Assembly (NCBI GenBank): GCA_047635055.1
Contig: JBLIIJ010000005.1
Coordinates: 1-64,000 of the forward strand
Length of the DNA stretch: 64,000 nt
Source: JAVJRN01 sp047635055
GTDB lineage: Bacteria > Bacteroidota > Bacteroidia > Cytophagales > Cyclobacteriaceae
Reading direction: 5' to 3'
Shown: positions 27,276 to 35,247 of the stretch, in pieces
Numbering within the stretch: the first letter of the stretch is position 1
Layout of the letters: each line of letters begins with the position of its first letter
Notes under the pieces: generated by a model
What the model saw: the letters and a program-made list of their open reading frames with translations, nothing else
Database searches by the model: none
Told to the model about the DNA's origin: nothing
Translations under genes and position numbers: made by a program

Positions 27276-27647
27276 ATGAAAAAGATATTTATAGTTGATG
27301 ATAATGAAATGATGAGAGCCTTCCTTTTAAATTTTTTCAAAAAAAACTATGAAGTAAGAGCTTTTGCATCAGGAGAAGAAGCTTTAGCCACAATTGATAC
27401 TGAATCAAAGCCAGACTTACTTCTTCTTGACTTTGAGCTTGAAGGCATGAGTGGATACGATACGATGAAAAGTCTTAAAGCTTCCGAACTATTCAAAAAT
27501 GTTCCGGTAATGTTTTTATCCGGTAAGCAAAAAAGTGAAATCAGAATTGATTGTTTAAAAGCTGGTGCGGCAGATTTCATCTCTAAGCCTTTCAATCCAG
27601 TGGAGCTTTCTTTAAAAATAGAAAAACAACTTTTAACCGTTAAGTAG
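27276..27647 (+). CDS. Stand-alone response regulator receiver protein
   Basis: A 123-residue single receiver domain without output domain. Acidic pocket IVDDNE, phospho-acceptor Asp in LLLLDFELEGMSGYD at about residue 52, Ser in MFLSGKQ and Lys in ISKPFNP are all present, so it should be phosphorylatable. The ATG at 27276 is preferred to the GTG one codon earlier. It is followed 7 bp later by the phosphoglycosyltransferase, which itself has a degenerate receiver-like N-terminus. The pair may link phosphorelay signalling to the first step of polysaccharide synthesis. It could receive phosphate from the hybrid kinase at 46.7-49.2 kb; that is inference. Confidence 0.88.
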   Translation: MKKIFIVDDNEMMRAFLLNFFKKNYEVRAFASGEEALATIDTESKPDLLLLDFELEGMSGYDTMKSLKASELFKNVPVMFLSGKQKSEIRIDCLKAGAADFISKPFNPVELSLKIEKQLLTVK

Positions 27648-27654
27648 TAAATCC

Positions 27655-28779
27655 ATGACTTGCACAGAAATTCTTTTAATCAACACCCCTCTTAACGCTG
27701 GTAAAATACTCAATAATGGGTTTCAACCAACCATATATGATGATGTTCAAAGCGCTATCAGTGGCCTTAAACATCGCGCTGACAAAGGGAAACAAATGCC
27801 TGCATTGATTATTTCAGGCTTCAATCAACTTGATTTCTCTTTCAATGAGTTGACCGGATGGTTAGCAGGATTGAATACAAAAATACCCGTGATCCTGTGT
27901 GAGGACAAAATAGATGATTTTCTTATACAAGAAGCAAACGAAAACAAGGTAATAGATGTGATCACTCCTGATATAAACGCTGATGTGCTCAAGAAAAAGC
28001 TAGAGGTGATAATAGGAAAAACAAGTATCCTAAAACCCTCATCTACCACAAGAAAACCATTAAATATAAGTAAGAGGATGTTTGATATCGTATTATCAGG
28101 AACATTACTTTTAATGCTGTCTCCTTTATTCTTGATTGTTATCATCGCTATTAAATTAGAGTCTAAAGGCGCTGCATTTTATTGGCAAAAACGAGTTGGA
28201 ACTGGTTACAAGGTTTTTAACTTTTTCAAGTTCAGATCAATGAGCGTAGATGCTGATAGTATGGTTGATCAATTGATGAAAAAAAACCATTATGGCACAG
28301 TACAACAAGGTGATGTTATCAATGATATCGTGGATAATAGTACATTTCTATTTGATGATCAAGGATCCATTAGCGAGACAAAATATCTAGACAAAAAAGT
28401 AGCTGACAATAAGCAATCTTTTTTCAAAGTTCAGGATGATCCAAGAATCACAAAAGTTGGTCATTTCATCAGAAAAACAAGTATTGATGAATTACCACAA
28501 TTACTCAATGTATTGATTGGAGATATGTCGATAGTTGGAAACAGACCTCTTCCACTTTATGAGGCAGAAAAATTGACCGACGACCTATGGATGGAACGGT
28601 TTATGGCTCCTTCGGGAATCACTGGTCTGTGGCAAGTAACAGAAAGAGGAAAAGCCAAGACTTCTGAAGACTCACGTAAATTGCTTGATATCGAATATGC
28701 GCGTACCCATACCTTCTGGAGTGATCTCAAAATATTGATAAAAACACCTTTAGCAGCGTTACAACAAGAAAACGTTTAA
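27655..28779 (+). CDS. Polysaccharide-initiating phosphoglycosyltransferase with receiver-like N-terminus
   Basis: Residues 1-125 form an alternating alpha/beta domain with receiver-like layout (EILLINTP ... PALIISGFNQLDFS ... IPVILCEDKID) lacking the phospho-acceptor Asp. Residues 135-374 are a monotopic PGT (WcaJ/PglC type): KRMFDIVLSGTLLLMLSPLFLIV re-entrant helix, GAAFYWQKRVGTGYKVFNFFKFRSM, then DDPRITKVGHFIRKTSIDELPQLLNVLIGDMSIVGNRPLP. An insertion of about 55 residues separates the KFRSM and DDPR blocks. It would transfer sugar-1-phosphate to undecaprenyl phosphate at the inner membrane. It is cotranscribed with the receiver gene and followed 10 bp later by the LruC gene. Confidence 0.85.
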   Translation: MTCTEILLINTPLNAGKILNNGFQPTIYDDVQSAISGLKHRADKGKQMPALIISGFNQLDFSFNELTGWLAGLNTKIPVILCEDKIDDFLIQEANENKVIDVITPDINADVLKKKLEVIIGKTSILKPSSTTRKPLNISKRMFDIVLSGTLLLMLSPLFLIVIIAIKLESKGAAFYWQKRVGTGYKVFNFFKFRSMSVDADSMVDQLMKKNHYGTVQQGDVINDIVDNSTFLFDDQGSISETKYLDKKVADNKQSFFKVQDDPRITKVGHFIRKTSIDELPQLLNVLIGDMSIVGNRPLPLYEAEKLTDDLWMERFMAPSGITGLWQVTERGKAKTSEDSRKLLDIEYARTHTFWSDLKILIKTPLAALQQENV

Positions 28780-28789
28780 ATATTTTTCC

Positions 28790-30826
28790 ATGAAAACACA
28801 GCATATTAAAAATACCATTATGAAATTTTTAAAATTACTTTTCATCAGTCTCCTCTTCACCGGATGTGTGAAAGAGTTTACTGGAAAGGAAGAAGTTATT
28901 GCTCCTATTGATATTAATAATAGTTTTGACTTTAATACAATATCAGAAGAGGAAATAAGTATTCAGTTAAATACTGCCAATGGGGAGCCCATGCAAAACG
29001 TGTTGGTTATTTTTCATACGAATGAAAGCAATGCGTCAGATGAGGTTTTTCTGAAATTAATAACCGACAATAATGGTCATGCAAGCACATCATACAGTCT
29101 ACCCCTAGCGCTAGAATCTGCCATTGTAGAGATCCCTCGATTAGGATTCCCACAATTCACGGAAGTTACCACTGCTGAATTAGTTAATGGACTTGTTTAT
29201 AAAGGGCATGAACATGCTTATAGAGAGGTTGATATAACATCAACTAATGCAAACCGCAATTCAAATTCTAACAGACAAATGTCGATTTATAATATTCATA
29301 CCCTTGGAACCTTCAACAGCCAAGGTGTACCTGATTATTTAGAAACTTCTGACATTATCAGTGCAGAACTGCTTGAGTTCATTTCCGTGTCATTACCAGA
29401 AAGCAAGCCGGTACCGACCTATCACCCAGGTTTTCTGACCGAAAACTCGCAGACCAATCTCGACATTTTAGCCCCCGCTGATGTTTGGATAACCTTCGTC
29501 CATGAAGGTGCGGGATACAAAAACATTCTTGGATTTTATACCTACACCACTGGAACCCCCCCTACGTCCACATCAGATATCACAGATATTACCATTGCTT
29601 TTCCAAATGTGTCTTACGCTGGTAGCGGTGGTGGATTAATGTCTGGAGATAAAGTAAAAATTGGCCAATTTGATCCTGGTGTGTCGATAGGATTTATATT
29701 GTTAGCAAATGGCTGGAATGGAAACATTACCAATGGCCTACGCCAAGTGTACAGCCATGAAGGCTTAAACCCTGAATCCGATCCTGAATTACAACAGCAC
29801 AACGTACTGCTATTCGATGAAATTAATGAATTGTTTCTTCTTGGGTTTGAAGACTTAAATAGAATGGAAGGTAGTGATGATGATTTCAATGATGCGGTAT
29901 TCTATATCACTTCGAACCCATTAGAAGCGATAAGTATTGAAAATATTAACCCTATTGATCAACCAACGGATACGGACGGAGATGGCGTAAGTGATATTTA
30001 TGACGAATATCCTAATGATATTGAGTTGGCCTATGGGTATTCTTATCCAGGGGAAGATAGCTATGGCACTTTCGCTTTCGAAGATAACTGGCCAGGATAT
30101 GGCGACTATGACTTCAATGATTTGGTCATCGACTACCAATACATACAACTTGCAAATGCCGAAAATAAAATATCAAGACTACAAGGCAAGTTTATTGTCA
30201 AAGCTGTGGGTGCGGGTTTTAGCAATGGTTTTGGCATACAACTAGACTTGAGTAGTAATCTTGTTACAGAAGTAGTTGGAAGTCAATTGCACGGTGATTT
30301 ATTCTCGGTAAACGCGGCGGGTGTTGAAAACAACCAAACCAAAGCTATAATACCTGTAACCGATGCAGCCCACTATAATTTTAATACAAGGGGTTTTGTA
30401 AATACTGATCCAAGTTTTGAGTATTTAACACCAGATACCATAATTGTTGAGGTGAAATTCTCAAGGCCATTAGGTCTTTCTGAGGGAGGAGCAGCGCCTT
30501 TCAACCCATTTATCGTCATCAATCAGACACGAGGTAGAGAAGCGCATCTTCCAGGATACAGTCCTACAGATCTTGTGGATGATTCTTATTTTGGCACAGG
30601 TAACGATGATTCCAAACCAAACCTAAACTCTTATTATAAATCGCAAACTGGCTTACCATGGGGAATGAACCTGCCCGTTAGTTTTACTTATCCAAAAGAG
30701 AAAGTAAGTATTCTTAACAGCTATAATCATTTTTCTCAATGGACTCAAAGTCTAGGATTCAGCTACATGGATTGGTACTCCAACAAGACCGGATATAGAA
30801 ATGACGACCAACTATTTCAAAAGTAA
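28790..30826 (+). CDS. LruC domain-containing lipoprotein
   Basis: A 678-residue lipoprotein (LLFISLLFTGCVKE) with a carboxypeptidase-regulatory-like beta domain at residues 45-110 and a C-terminal LruC domain. The latter contains the calcium-binding-like DTDGDGVSDIYDEYPND and GYGDYDFNDLVIDYQ motifs, with a similar DDDFNDAVFY motif earlier (about residue 360). LruC proteins are surface-exposed Bacteroidota/Leptospira lipoproteins of uncertain role. Its position directly after the PGT suggests a structural or matrix function linked to the polysaccharide. An internal ATG 10 codons in (28820) gives a tidier signal peptide and may be the true start. A terminator follows at 30860. Confidence 0.83.
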   Translation: MKTQHIKNTIMKFLKLLFISLLFTGCVKEFTGKEEVIAPIDINNSFDFNTISEEEISIQLNTANGEPMQNVLVIFHTNESNASDEVFLKLITDNNGHASTSYSLPLALESAIVEIPRLGFPQFTEVTTAELVNGLVYKGHEHAYREVDITSTNANRNSNSNRQMSIYNIHTLGTFNSQGVPDYLETSDIISAELLEFISVSLPESKPVPTYHPGFLTENSQTNLDILAPADVWITFVHEGAGYKNILGFYTYTTGTPPTSTSDITDITIAFPNVSYAGSGGGLMSGDKVKIGQFDPGVSIGFILLANGWNGNITNGLRQVYSHEGLNPESDPELQQHNVLLFDEINELFLLGFEDLNRMEGSDDDFNDAVFYITSNPLEAISIENINPIDQPTDTDGDGVSDIYDEYPNDIELAYGYSYPGEDSYGTFAFEDNWPGYGDYDFNDLVIDYQYIQLANAENKISRLQGKFIVKAVGAGFSNGFGIQLDLSSNLVTEVVGSQLHGDLFSVNAAGVENNQTKAIIPVTDAAHYNFNTRGFVNTDPSFEYLTPDTIIVEVKFSRPLGLSEGGAAPFNPFIVINQTRGREAHLPGYSPTDLVDDSYFGTGNDDSKPNLNSYYKSQTGLPWGMNLPVSFTYPKEKVSILNSYNHFSQWTQSLGFSYMDWYSNKTGYRNDDQLFQK

Positions 30827-30859
30827 ATTGACCGATTAACCATCAACCAATCAATTTCG

Positions 30860-30895
30860 ACGCGTGAATCATAAATTTTGATTCATGCGTTTTTT
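30860..30895 (+). terminator. Rho-independent terminator after the LruC gene
   Basis: A 12-bp stem (ACGCGTGAATCA with TGATTCATGCGT, one G-T wobble), a 7-nt loop and a T6 tract. The right arm contains the ATG that would start the adjacent beta-lactamase relic. Confidence 0.85.
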
Positions 30896-31608
30896 AATTT
30901 TACCCCTATTATTTTTATCCTACACAGTATTTGTGTCGGCTAGATACTATTAAAATCTCAAAAAATCTCAAGCTATTAAAGGTTGGGGAAAACACTTATA
31001 TCCATCAATCATATCTAGAGACATAGAATTATGGCAAGGTATCCTGCAATGGCCTACTTTATATTCAAGAAAATGAAGCCATAATAGCCGATACTCCAGC
31101 ATCAACCATCGCCTCGAAAGAGCTCCACCAATGGCTGGTTGATAGTAAGATTAGCCTGAAAGCAATTTTCCCTACTCATTTTCATGATGATTGTATCGCT
31201 GGTATCGACAATCTCATTTCTCCCTCCACTGAACTCTACCTTTTTGATAAGACAGATTCCTTAATGAGGCATTACCATATTGAAAAACCTTCCACCATTT
31301 ATTCATCAGATTTTACTTTTACATTAAACCAATCCAAAGTTGAGATTCTATATCGTGGAAATGGACATACTAAGGATAACGTCGTAGTATGGTTGCCAAG
31401 TGAAAAGATACTTTTTGGCGGCTGCCTAATCAAATCATTGAACGCCACCAAAGGGTACCTAGGCGATGCGGATCTTGACAATTGGCGTAATACTGTGGGG
31501 AAGGTTAAAGCATCAGTAGATGAAAAGGCTAAGGTTATTCCTGGACATGGAAATTATGGAGGAATTGAACTCCTCGAATACACGATTCAATTATTCTCTA
31601 AACAATGA
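30885..31608 (+). pseudogene. Subclass B1 metallo-beta-lactamase relic
   Basis: The ATG at 30885 encodes a signal peptide (MRFLILPLLFLSYTVFVSA). After it the reading must shift one base near 30945, giving LKLLKVGENTYIHQSYLET, then an in-frame TAG at 31024-31026, then NYGKVSCNGLLYIQENEAIIADTPAS... to a natural stop at 31606. All B1 zinc ligands remain: THFHDDC (H, H, D), GNGHTKDN (His), FGGCLIKSL (Cys) and PGHGNYGG (His). The VVWLPSEKILFGGC and PGHGNYGG blocks resemble CcrA/CfiA-type enzymes. A frameshift and a stop in otherwise intact coding sequence suggest recent inactivation, or two sequence errors. It would have been a periplasmic carbapenem-hydrolysing enzyme. Confidence 0.8.
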
Positions 31609-31725
31609 ACCCCGAAGAATTTTCTTCAGGGCTCATCTGAGTATAAACATCCAGCTTAATTGTTTAAATCACACTAAATATATTTTAAATAACTTTTTTG
31701 ATCAGAATTTTTTAGGTGAACAGTG

Positions 31726-33135
31726 TCAGTTCCTCGGTGAGTCACCTGTTTTTACTGTTCCTATGTAAATGAATGCGAGGCTTATAAAGTTTAGCGGACC
31801 GGTTGGCAATTGTGTAAGCAATCCATTGGTGTAGCTTGCCACACATAAACCAATGAAAGCACTATAAAAAGCCACCAATATCTGTCGGTGCAAAGAGTCT
31901 TCCATGAACCAAAGCCTCTTCCCTAAGTAAAAAATAATCACAGCAAGCATCAAATAATATAAGTACAGCCCAATGATACCAGTCTCCATCCAGAGCCTTG
32001 TATAATGACCGTCAGTTCCCAGTTCTGCCAAGAACGTACCTGGACTAAATCTTTTACCCCAATAACCAGCACTGCCTATACCGCCTCCCAATGGCTTATC
32101 ATGCATGTAGCCTTCCAATATCTTTTCTCGCTTAACTCGAACCATTAAAGATGGATCGTTGGAATCAAGCGCTGATCTCACCCTGTTTATCTGGTAATTT
32201 GATTGAAGAATCGTGGTGTATTTTAAAAATACGAATGCGCCAGTAGCGAATAATAAGCCAAGCAAAACGATTCTGAAGTTCTTAGTCATTACAAAATAGG
32301 CAAACCCACCAATGGCCAAAATCGCCAATGCACCTCTGGTTCCAGAAATCAGCATGCCATACAGTGACAGGAGCGATACGAACAATAACAACCAACGAAA
32401 TTTCACTTTACCAGCATAGAGTGCTATAATCCCAAAGACTAAAGAGGTGTGTGCTTGACTAGCTCCAAACTGCGCTGCATCGCTGAAATAAGAAAAAACA
32501 CGAAGTTTACCAAAAAGAATATGCGTGCTCGCCGCTCCAGCGTTGAGCCATTGCTTTTCTACTTGACTAACACCAAGAATTAATTGTTTTAATCCCCATC
32601 CTGTTCCAAATACTGCCATTACCGCCCAAATGATTAGAAAGTATTTTAAGTGCTTGAACTCCTTTAGAAGATAGGTGGAAAGAAGAATGAGCATCACGGG
32701 ATAAATTGATAAACCACGATTGGAATAAAACCAAGCCACTTTACTCTTTGCTAATGGATTAAAGACCTCAATAAATGAAAATGCCAACCAACTTATGAGC
32801 GCCAAGGAAAGGAGGTTAGTAAAATACTCGGGCTCAAATTTTACCGATTTAGAAAAAACAAGCACAAGAATTAATAAGACAAGAATACCATCAACGCTCA
32901 ATCCAAATGGAATTCCAGGAACATAGCGACTCAAAAGGCTAATAAGAAAAGCAATGACAACTACGACGAGAAGATAGTATTCAGGATATTTAAAAACGGT
33001 AATAAGTAATAAGGGCAAGGGAATAGCCACCAAAAGGACAATTCCTATTTTAAAGCCACCAGTTGCTAATACCCATGCAATGGCAACAGATGTAAGTATA
33101 AAAAATAAATAAAGGCCAATTTTAGCCTTGGACAT
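31726..33135 (-). CDS. O-antigen ligase/Wzy-type polymerase family membrane protein
   Basis: A 469-residue integral membrane protein with about 12 hydrophobic helices and a periplasmic loop between LMVRVKREKILEGYMHDKPLGGGIGSAGYWG and GTDGHYTRLWMETGIIGLYLYYL. The Wzy_C/O-antigen-ligase landmarks are the Arg- and His-containing loop (SAGYWGKRFSPGTFLAELGTDGHYTRL). It would polymerise or ligate the repeat unit at the periplasmic face. The start overlaps the acyltransferase gene by 14 bp, so both are driven from operator B. As the locus has one Wzx and no other polymerase candidate, this is probably the Wzy. Confidence 0.82.
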   Translation of the reverse strand: MSKAKIGLYLFFILTSVAIAWVLATGGFKIGIVLLVAIPLPLLLITVFKYPEYYLLVVVVIAFLISLLSRYVPGIPFGLSVDGILVLLILVLVFSKSVKFEPEYFTNLLSLALISWLAFSFIEVFNPLAKSKVAWFYSNRGLSIYPVMLILLSTYLLKEFKHLKYFLIIWAVMAVFGTGWGLKQLILGVSQVEKQWLNAGAASTHILFGKLRVFSYFSDAAQFGASQAHTSLVFGIIALYAGKVKFRWLLLFVSLLSLYGMLISGTRGALAILAIGGFAYFVMTKNFRIVLLGLLFATGAFVFLKYTTILQSNYQINRVRSALDSNDPSLMVRVKREKILEGYMHDKPLGGGIGSAGYWGKRFSPGTFLAELGTDGHYTRLWMETGIIGLYLYYLMLAVIIFYLGKRLWFMEDSLHRQILVAFYSAFIGLCVASYTNGLLTQLPTGPLNFISLAFIYIGTVKTGDSPRN

Positions 33136-34285
33136 ACTCTATTGGTTTAACCTTATTCTTTTCCTCTTTTACCCCTGGCAAAAAATATTTTTTCATTATT
33201 AAAACAGGACTTTCAAGATAAGTATAAGAAATGTTAGCAGTAAACACAGAGACAACAAAACAAATTAAATATAAACCCCAATTACCCGTCATTTGATAGA
33301 ATTCCGAAGGTAACCAAGTGATGCATAGTGCCACAACAATGGCATGCCACATATATATCCCGTAAGACATATCTCCTAATCGTCTAAACAACTGATTTTC
33401 AAGATATTCTTTCGCGAAAGAACTGTTTGTTAATTGCATAATGAGCACAACAAAGATAAGCGCTTCCAAATAGGTCGCATATATTCCATGAAGCTCAAAG
33501 CCTATGATAGAAGCAAAAGCAACCACTACTACAACCAATGTGAATTTATGATTTATCAGATTGAGCATTTTTATTTTGTTATAAAATAAAAATGCTGCAC
33601 CTAAGCCACCAATCGCCATTTGCTCCACGGGAAAGAGTCTGTATAACATTTCTAACTGTGCCAACTTTTGAGCGTTGAGTATCTTAAATGGCAGAAGGCC
33701 TAAATTTAGTATTCCTAAATGAAAAATAAATTTTAACACTATAAATATCGCCAAGAAGTGGATAATTCTTTTTCTGAAAATAAAAATTAATACCGGCCAG
33801 ATCAGATAAAATTGTTCTTCTATACCCACAGACCAGAGCTGGTTGGCGCCAACAAGATTAGGAAAGGTAATACGCAACAGGTTGGGCATAAAAAGGAATA
33901 ATGACACAATAGACGATGTTCCCGGCTCATTTCCTCCAAACTTATCTTCGACAATGGAAGGCACAAAAAGTAGTGCAATCAAAACTATAACAAAATATAG
34001 GGGCCAAATGCGTAAGATTCGACGCATATAAAATGTGCGAAAATTGATTGTACCAAACTTACCATTCTCTTTGAGCAACAAATAAGTGATCAAAAAACCA
34101 CTCAACACAAAAAAGAATGCGACGGGCAAATGCCCTAATTGGTTCACACCATTGTCACCCCAAGAACTGCTCATCCCTGCCCAATTTTTGTATTGCTCTA
34201 TGTGATGAAAGATAACCAAGCTAGCAGCTATAAATCTTAAAATACTTAGCCCGGGAAAGTGTTTGATGTTTTTCGAATCTTTCAT
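33122..34285 (-). CDS. Acyltransferase-3 family membrane protein (OafA/YrhL-like)
   Basis: A 387-residue membrane acyltransferase probably adding acetyl groups to the polysaccharide. It has the family start FPGLSILRFIAASLVIFHHIEQYKNW (catalytic His in FHH), GHLPVAFFFVLSGFLITYLLLKE, the RRILRIWPLYFVIV motif and WSVGIEEQFYLIWPVLI. The open frame extends to 34345, but the extra 20 codons read through the regulatory boxes. The ATG at 34285 starts MKDSKNIKHFPGLSILRF, the natural beginning. A CACTTTTG -7-like sequence lies 4 bp upstream of it. First gene of a two-gene operon with the polymerase. Confidence 0.87.
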   Translation of the reverse strand: MKDSKNIKHFPGLSILRFIAASLVIFHHIEQYKNWAGMSSSWGDNGVNQLGHLPVAFFFVLSGFLITYLLLKENGKFGTINFRTFYMRRILRIWPLYFVIVLIALLFVPSIVEDKFGGNEPGTSSIVSLFLFMPNLLRITFPNLVGANQLWSVGIEEQFYLIWPVLIFIFRKRIIHFLAIFIVLKFIFHLGILNLGLLPFKILNAQKLAQLEMLYRLFPVEQMAIGGLGAAFLFYNKIKMLNLINHKFTLVVVVVAFASIIGFELHGIYATYLEALIFVVLIMQLTNSSFAKEYLENQLFRRLGDMSYGIYMWHAIVVALCITWLPSEFYQMTGNWGLYLICFVVSVFTANISYTYLESPVLIMKKYFLPGVKEEKNKVKPIEYVQG

Positions 34286-34327
34286 GCAGCAAAAGTGAGA
34301 AGGTTTATCAATTGCCTTTTTTATATT

Positions 34328-34359
34328 TCGATTATTGGCACACAAATATCGGTAATTGG
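34328..34359 (-). promoter_or_regulatory. Tandem LytTR-like operator B (acyltransferase/Wzy operon)
   Basis: On the plus strand the boxes are TCGATTATTGG (34328-34338) and TCGGTAATTGG (34349-34359), 21 bp apart; on the gene strand they read as CCAATAATCGA-like boxes. The proximal box lies 30 bp before the CACTTTTG element (34290-34297), the same geometry as operator A. Confidence 0.65.
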
Positions 34360-34412
34360 AATACCTACAAATCAGCCAAAAATAATCAACACCTATCTTT
34401 TAAAATGGATTA

Positions 34413-34445
34413 ACCAAAAATCGAAAGATTATGACCAATAAACTA
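34413..34445 (+). promoter_or_regulatory. Tandem LytTR-like operator C (TolC-like/Wzc operon)
   Basis: ACCAAAAATCGA (34413-34424) and the weaker ACCAATAAACTA (34434-34445) are 21 bp apart, pointing at the gene starting at 34507. A further single half-site, GCCAAAAATAAT, is at 34375-34386 between operators B and C. Confidence 0.65.
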
Positions 34446-34478
34446 GTATTAGGCTTTCGATAAGACAATTCGGTACAA

Positions 34479-34497
34479 TTTTACATTGGAAACGAAA
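34479..34497 (+). promoter_or_regulatory. Conserved promoter/leader block, copy 1
   Basis: TTTTACATTGGAAACGAAA, 18 of 19 bases identical to the block at 40225-40243. It lies 10 bp before the ATG of the TolC-like gene. It contains a TACATTGG variant of the -7 box, so it is either the core promoter or a shared 5' leader. Confidence 0.5.
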
Positions 34498-34506
34498 GAG
34501 AAAGTC

Positions 34507-35241
34507 ATGAAAAATTTAATACTGAAAGCAGTGCTCCTAATGGTCATTTGTTTTAATCTATCAACATTAAAAGCGCAGAAATCAGCATCACTATTAAAGC
34601 CAGCGGCAGAATACCAATCAGAAATTTTAAAAGTAACGCATATCTTAGACGATCATCATATATTGGATTCAATTGTGGATAAAGCCTATTTAAACGCCCC
34701 TGTGGTCCGCGCCTTTGATCAAGAAATGGAACTGTACGACGAGGAGTATTTACAGAAAAAAAGAGATTGGGTTTCCTCGTTTAGATTGGGGGTTAATATC
34801 TTTTCCGCTACGACAGATGTTACTTCTGAAAGTCAGTCAGTGACTTCTTTGGGTATATTACCCAACCTTGGATTGAACCTCTCCATTGACCCTGCAAAGC
34901 TCGTGAACCGTAAAAGTTCCATGCGCCAAGCTGAAGACAAAAAAATGCGTAGTTATTATTTACAGCAAGATCAAAAACAAGTATTAAAATCCAAAATAGT
35001 TAGTCTATACTATGAATACCTATCGTCTTTGGAGGCAAGTGTTATACGACAACAATCTTTGGACACTAGAAAACAGTATCATGATGTGTTTGAAGTAGAA
35101 TTTAGAAATGGAAATAAAACCTACGATGAATTACTTAGTATCCAACACCAAGTTTATCTTGCCGAAGAAAGTCTTATGAGAGGTCATATCCAGTCCATGA
35201 AAATGAAGTCTCAAATAGAAATTTACTTAGGTATCAAATAA
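34507..35241 (+). CDS. Half-length TolC-family outer-membrane protein
   Basis: A 244-residue protein with signal peptide (MKNLILKAVLLMVICFNLSTLKAQ) and one TolC-type repeat. Helical stretches (LDSIVDKAYLNAPVVRAFDQEM; QDQKQVLKSKIVSLYYEYLSSLEASVIRQQSL; EVEFRNGNKTYDELLSIQHQVYLAEESL) flank two short beta segments. Normal TolC proteins have two repeats and about 420-480 residues, so this one is half size and would need to form a larger oligomer. It probably provides the outer-membrane exit for the polysaccharide in place of a Wza, which is not seen here. The ATG at 34507 is chosen over the in-frame 34486 start because of the signal peptide. Confidence 0.75.
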   Translation: MKNLILKAVLLMVICFNLSTLKAQKSASLLKPAAEYQSEILKVTHILDDHHILDSIVDKAYLNAPVVRAFDQEMELYDEEYLQKKRDWVSSFRLGVNIFSATTDVTSESQSVTSLGILPNLGLNLSIDPAKLVNRKSSMRQAEDKKMRSYYLQQDQKQVLKSKIVSLYYEYLSSLEASVIRQQSLDTRKQYHDVFEVEFRNGNKTYDELLSIQHQVYLAEESLMRGHIQSMKMKSQIEIYLGIK

Positions 35242-35247
35242 ACGATC

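Noticed and set aside
31611..31634. Hairpin after the beta-lactamase relic (CCCCGAAGAA/TTCTTCAGGG)
   Set aside because: One mismatch on the plus strand and no T-run on either side, so it is not called as a terminator.
34286..34345. N-terminal 20-residue extension of the acyltransferase
   Set aside because: The extension reads through operator B and the -7 box; the natural family start is the ATG at 34285.
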